A DNA stretch of 64,000 nt from Lachnospiraceae bacterium (GTDB lineage Bacteria; Bacillota; Clostridia; Lachnospirales; Lachnospiraceae). A program made the position numbers and the translations under genes. The notes beneath the pieces were generated by a model, which saw nothing but the letters and a program-made list of their open reading frames with translations, was not told the DNA's origin and did no database searches. The DNA lies in assembly GCA_017621815.1 (NCBI GenBank), contig JAGASK010000026.1, forward strand, positions 42,311 to 106,310. Reading direction: 5' to 3'. Below, piece by piece: positions 63,821 through 64,000 of this stretch; the stretch's first letter is position 1, and each line of letters opens with the position of its first letter.

Positions 63821-64000
63821 ATATTACAAAAAATATAGAAAAAATAATAGGATATATGCTAAAGGAACAGGGATTTGTTTTAAAAAAGGATATACGTGTC
63901 TGGCAGTATACAAGAAAAAAGGGAGAAATAAACCAGAATATCATTTTTCTTGGACACCGGTATTTCAAGGGTCATATCAAGGCGATTTTTTATGCAGACG
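63817..64000 (+). CDS. Candidate immunity protein, 3' end beyond window
   Basis: At least 61 codons, open at the window edge. It starts MNITKNIEKIIGYMLKEQGF and continues with VWQYTRKKGEINQNIIFLGH, a small mixed alpha/beta protein rich in Lys and Ile. No recognised family. It lies 89 bases after the toxin tip, is equally AT-rich, and has the position expected of an RHS toxin immunity gene. Function inferred from position only. Confidence 0.5.
   Translation, partial: MNITKNIEKIIGYMLKEQGFVLKKDIRVWQYTRKKGEINQNIIFLGHRYFKGHIKAIFYAD

Overview
The window looks like chromosomal DNA from a motile, low-to-moderate GC Gram-positive bacterium of the Clostridia, most likely a Lachnospiraceae-type organism. 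The pointers are a Bacillus/Clostridium-style fla/che operon with FliY, CheC, CheD and SigD, a PolC-type replicative polymerase, the MEP isoprenoid pathway, a lipoprotein OppA, and agr-type peptide signalling. I do not assign a genus. No rRNA, tRNA, CRISPR array or insertion sequence was seen.

Region 1 (1-22931, all +) is one long motility and chemotaxis operon: flgE (3' part), flbD, motA, motB, fliL, fliM, fliY, cheY, fliO, fliP, fliQ, fliR, flhB, flhA, flhF, flhG, a PilZ protein, cheB (methylesterase domain only), cheA, cheW, cheC, cheD, a small membrane protein, sigD, a FapA-like protein, and three less known proteins, one in the swrB position. It covers the hook, stator, switch, export gate, signalling and the flagellar sigma factor.

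Region 2 (22943-31020) holds rpsB-tsf behind a promoter that overlaps the preceding terminator, then an oppBCDFA peptide importer with its own promoter and terminator, ending in two tandem copies of a 40-bp hairpin repeat.

Region 3 (31045-46402) is envelope and housekeeping: polysaccharide deacetylase, bactofilin, pyrH, frr, uppS, cdsA, dxr, rseP, then after a strong terminator a PP2C phosphatase and Ser/Thr kinase pair, ispG, polC, and a small heptad-repeat protein.

Region 4 (46403-47448) is mntP behind a promoter, a structured leader RNA and a strong terminator, which suggests a metal-responsive riboswitch. A third copy of the 40-bp hairpin repeat follows.

Region 5 (47599-64000) is the unusual part. 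An HTH gene and two complete AgrA/AgrC-like two-component pairs lead into an agrD-agrB pair. The agrD gene is only 48 codons and encodes a recognisable cyclic peptide precursor. AgrB overlaps a secreted/membrane VWA protein, and then come genes that look like parts of a contractile injection machine: a 726-residue sheath-like protein, two paralogous Hcp-like tube proteins, a J-domain protein and a 1707-residue RHS protein. The RHS protein has a PAAR-like N-terminus and an AT-rich PD-(D/E)XK nuclease-like C-terminal tip. A truncated downstream ORF is the candidate immunity gene. My reading is that a quorum-sensing locus sits next to, and may control, a contractile system delivering a polymorphic nuclease. 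Baseplate, spike and ATPase genes are not in the window, so the machine is inferred from components only.
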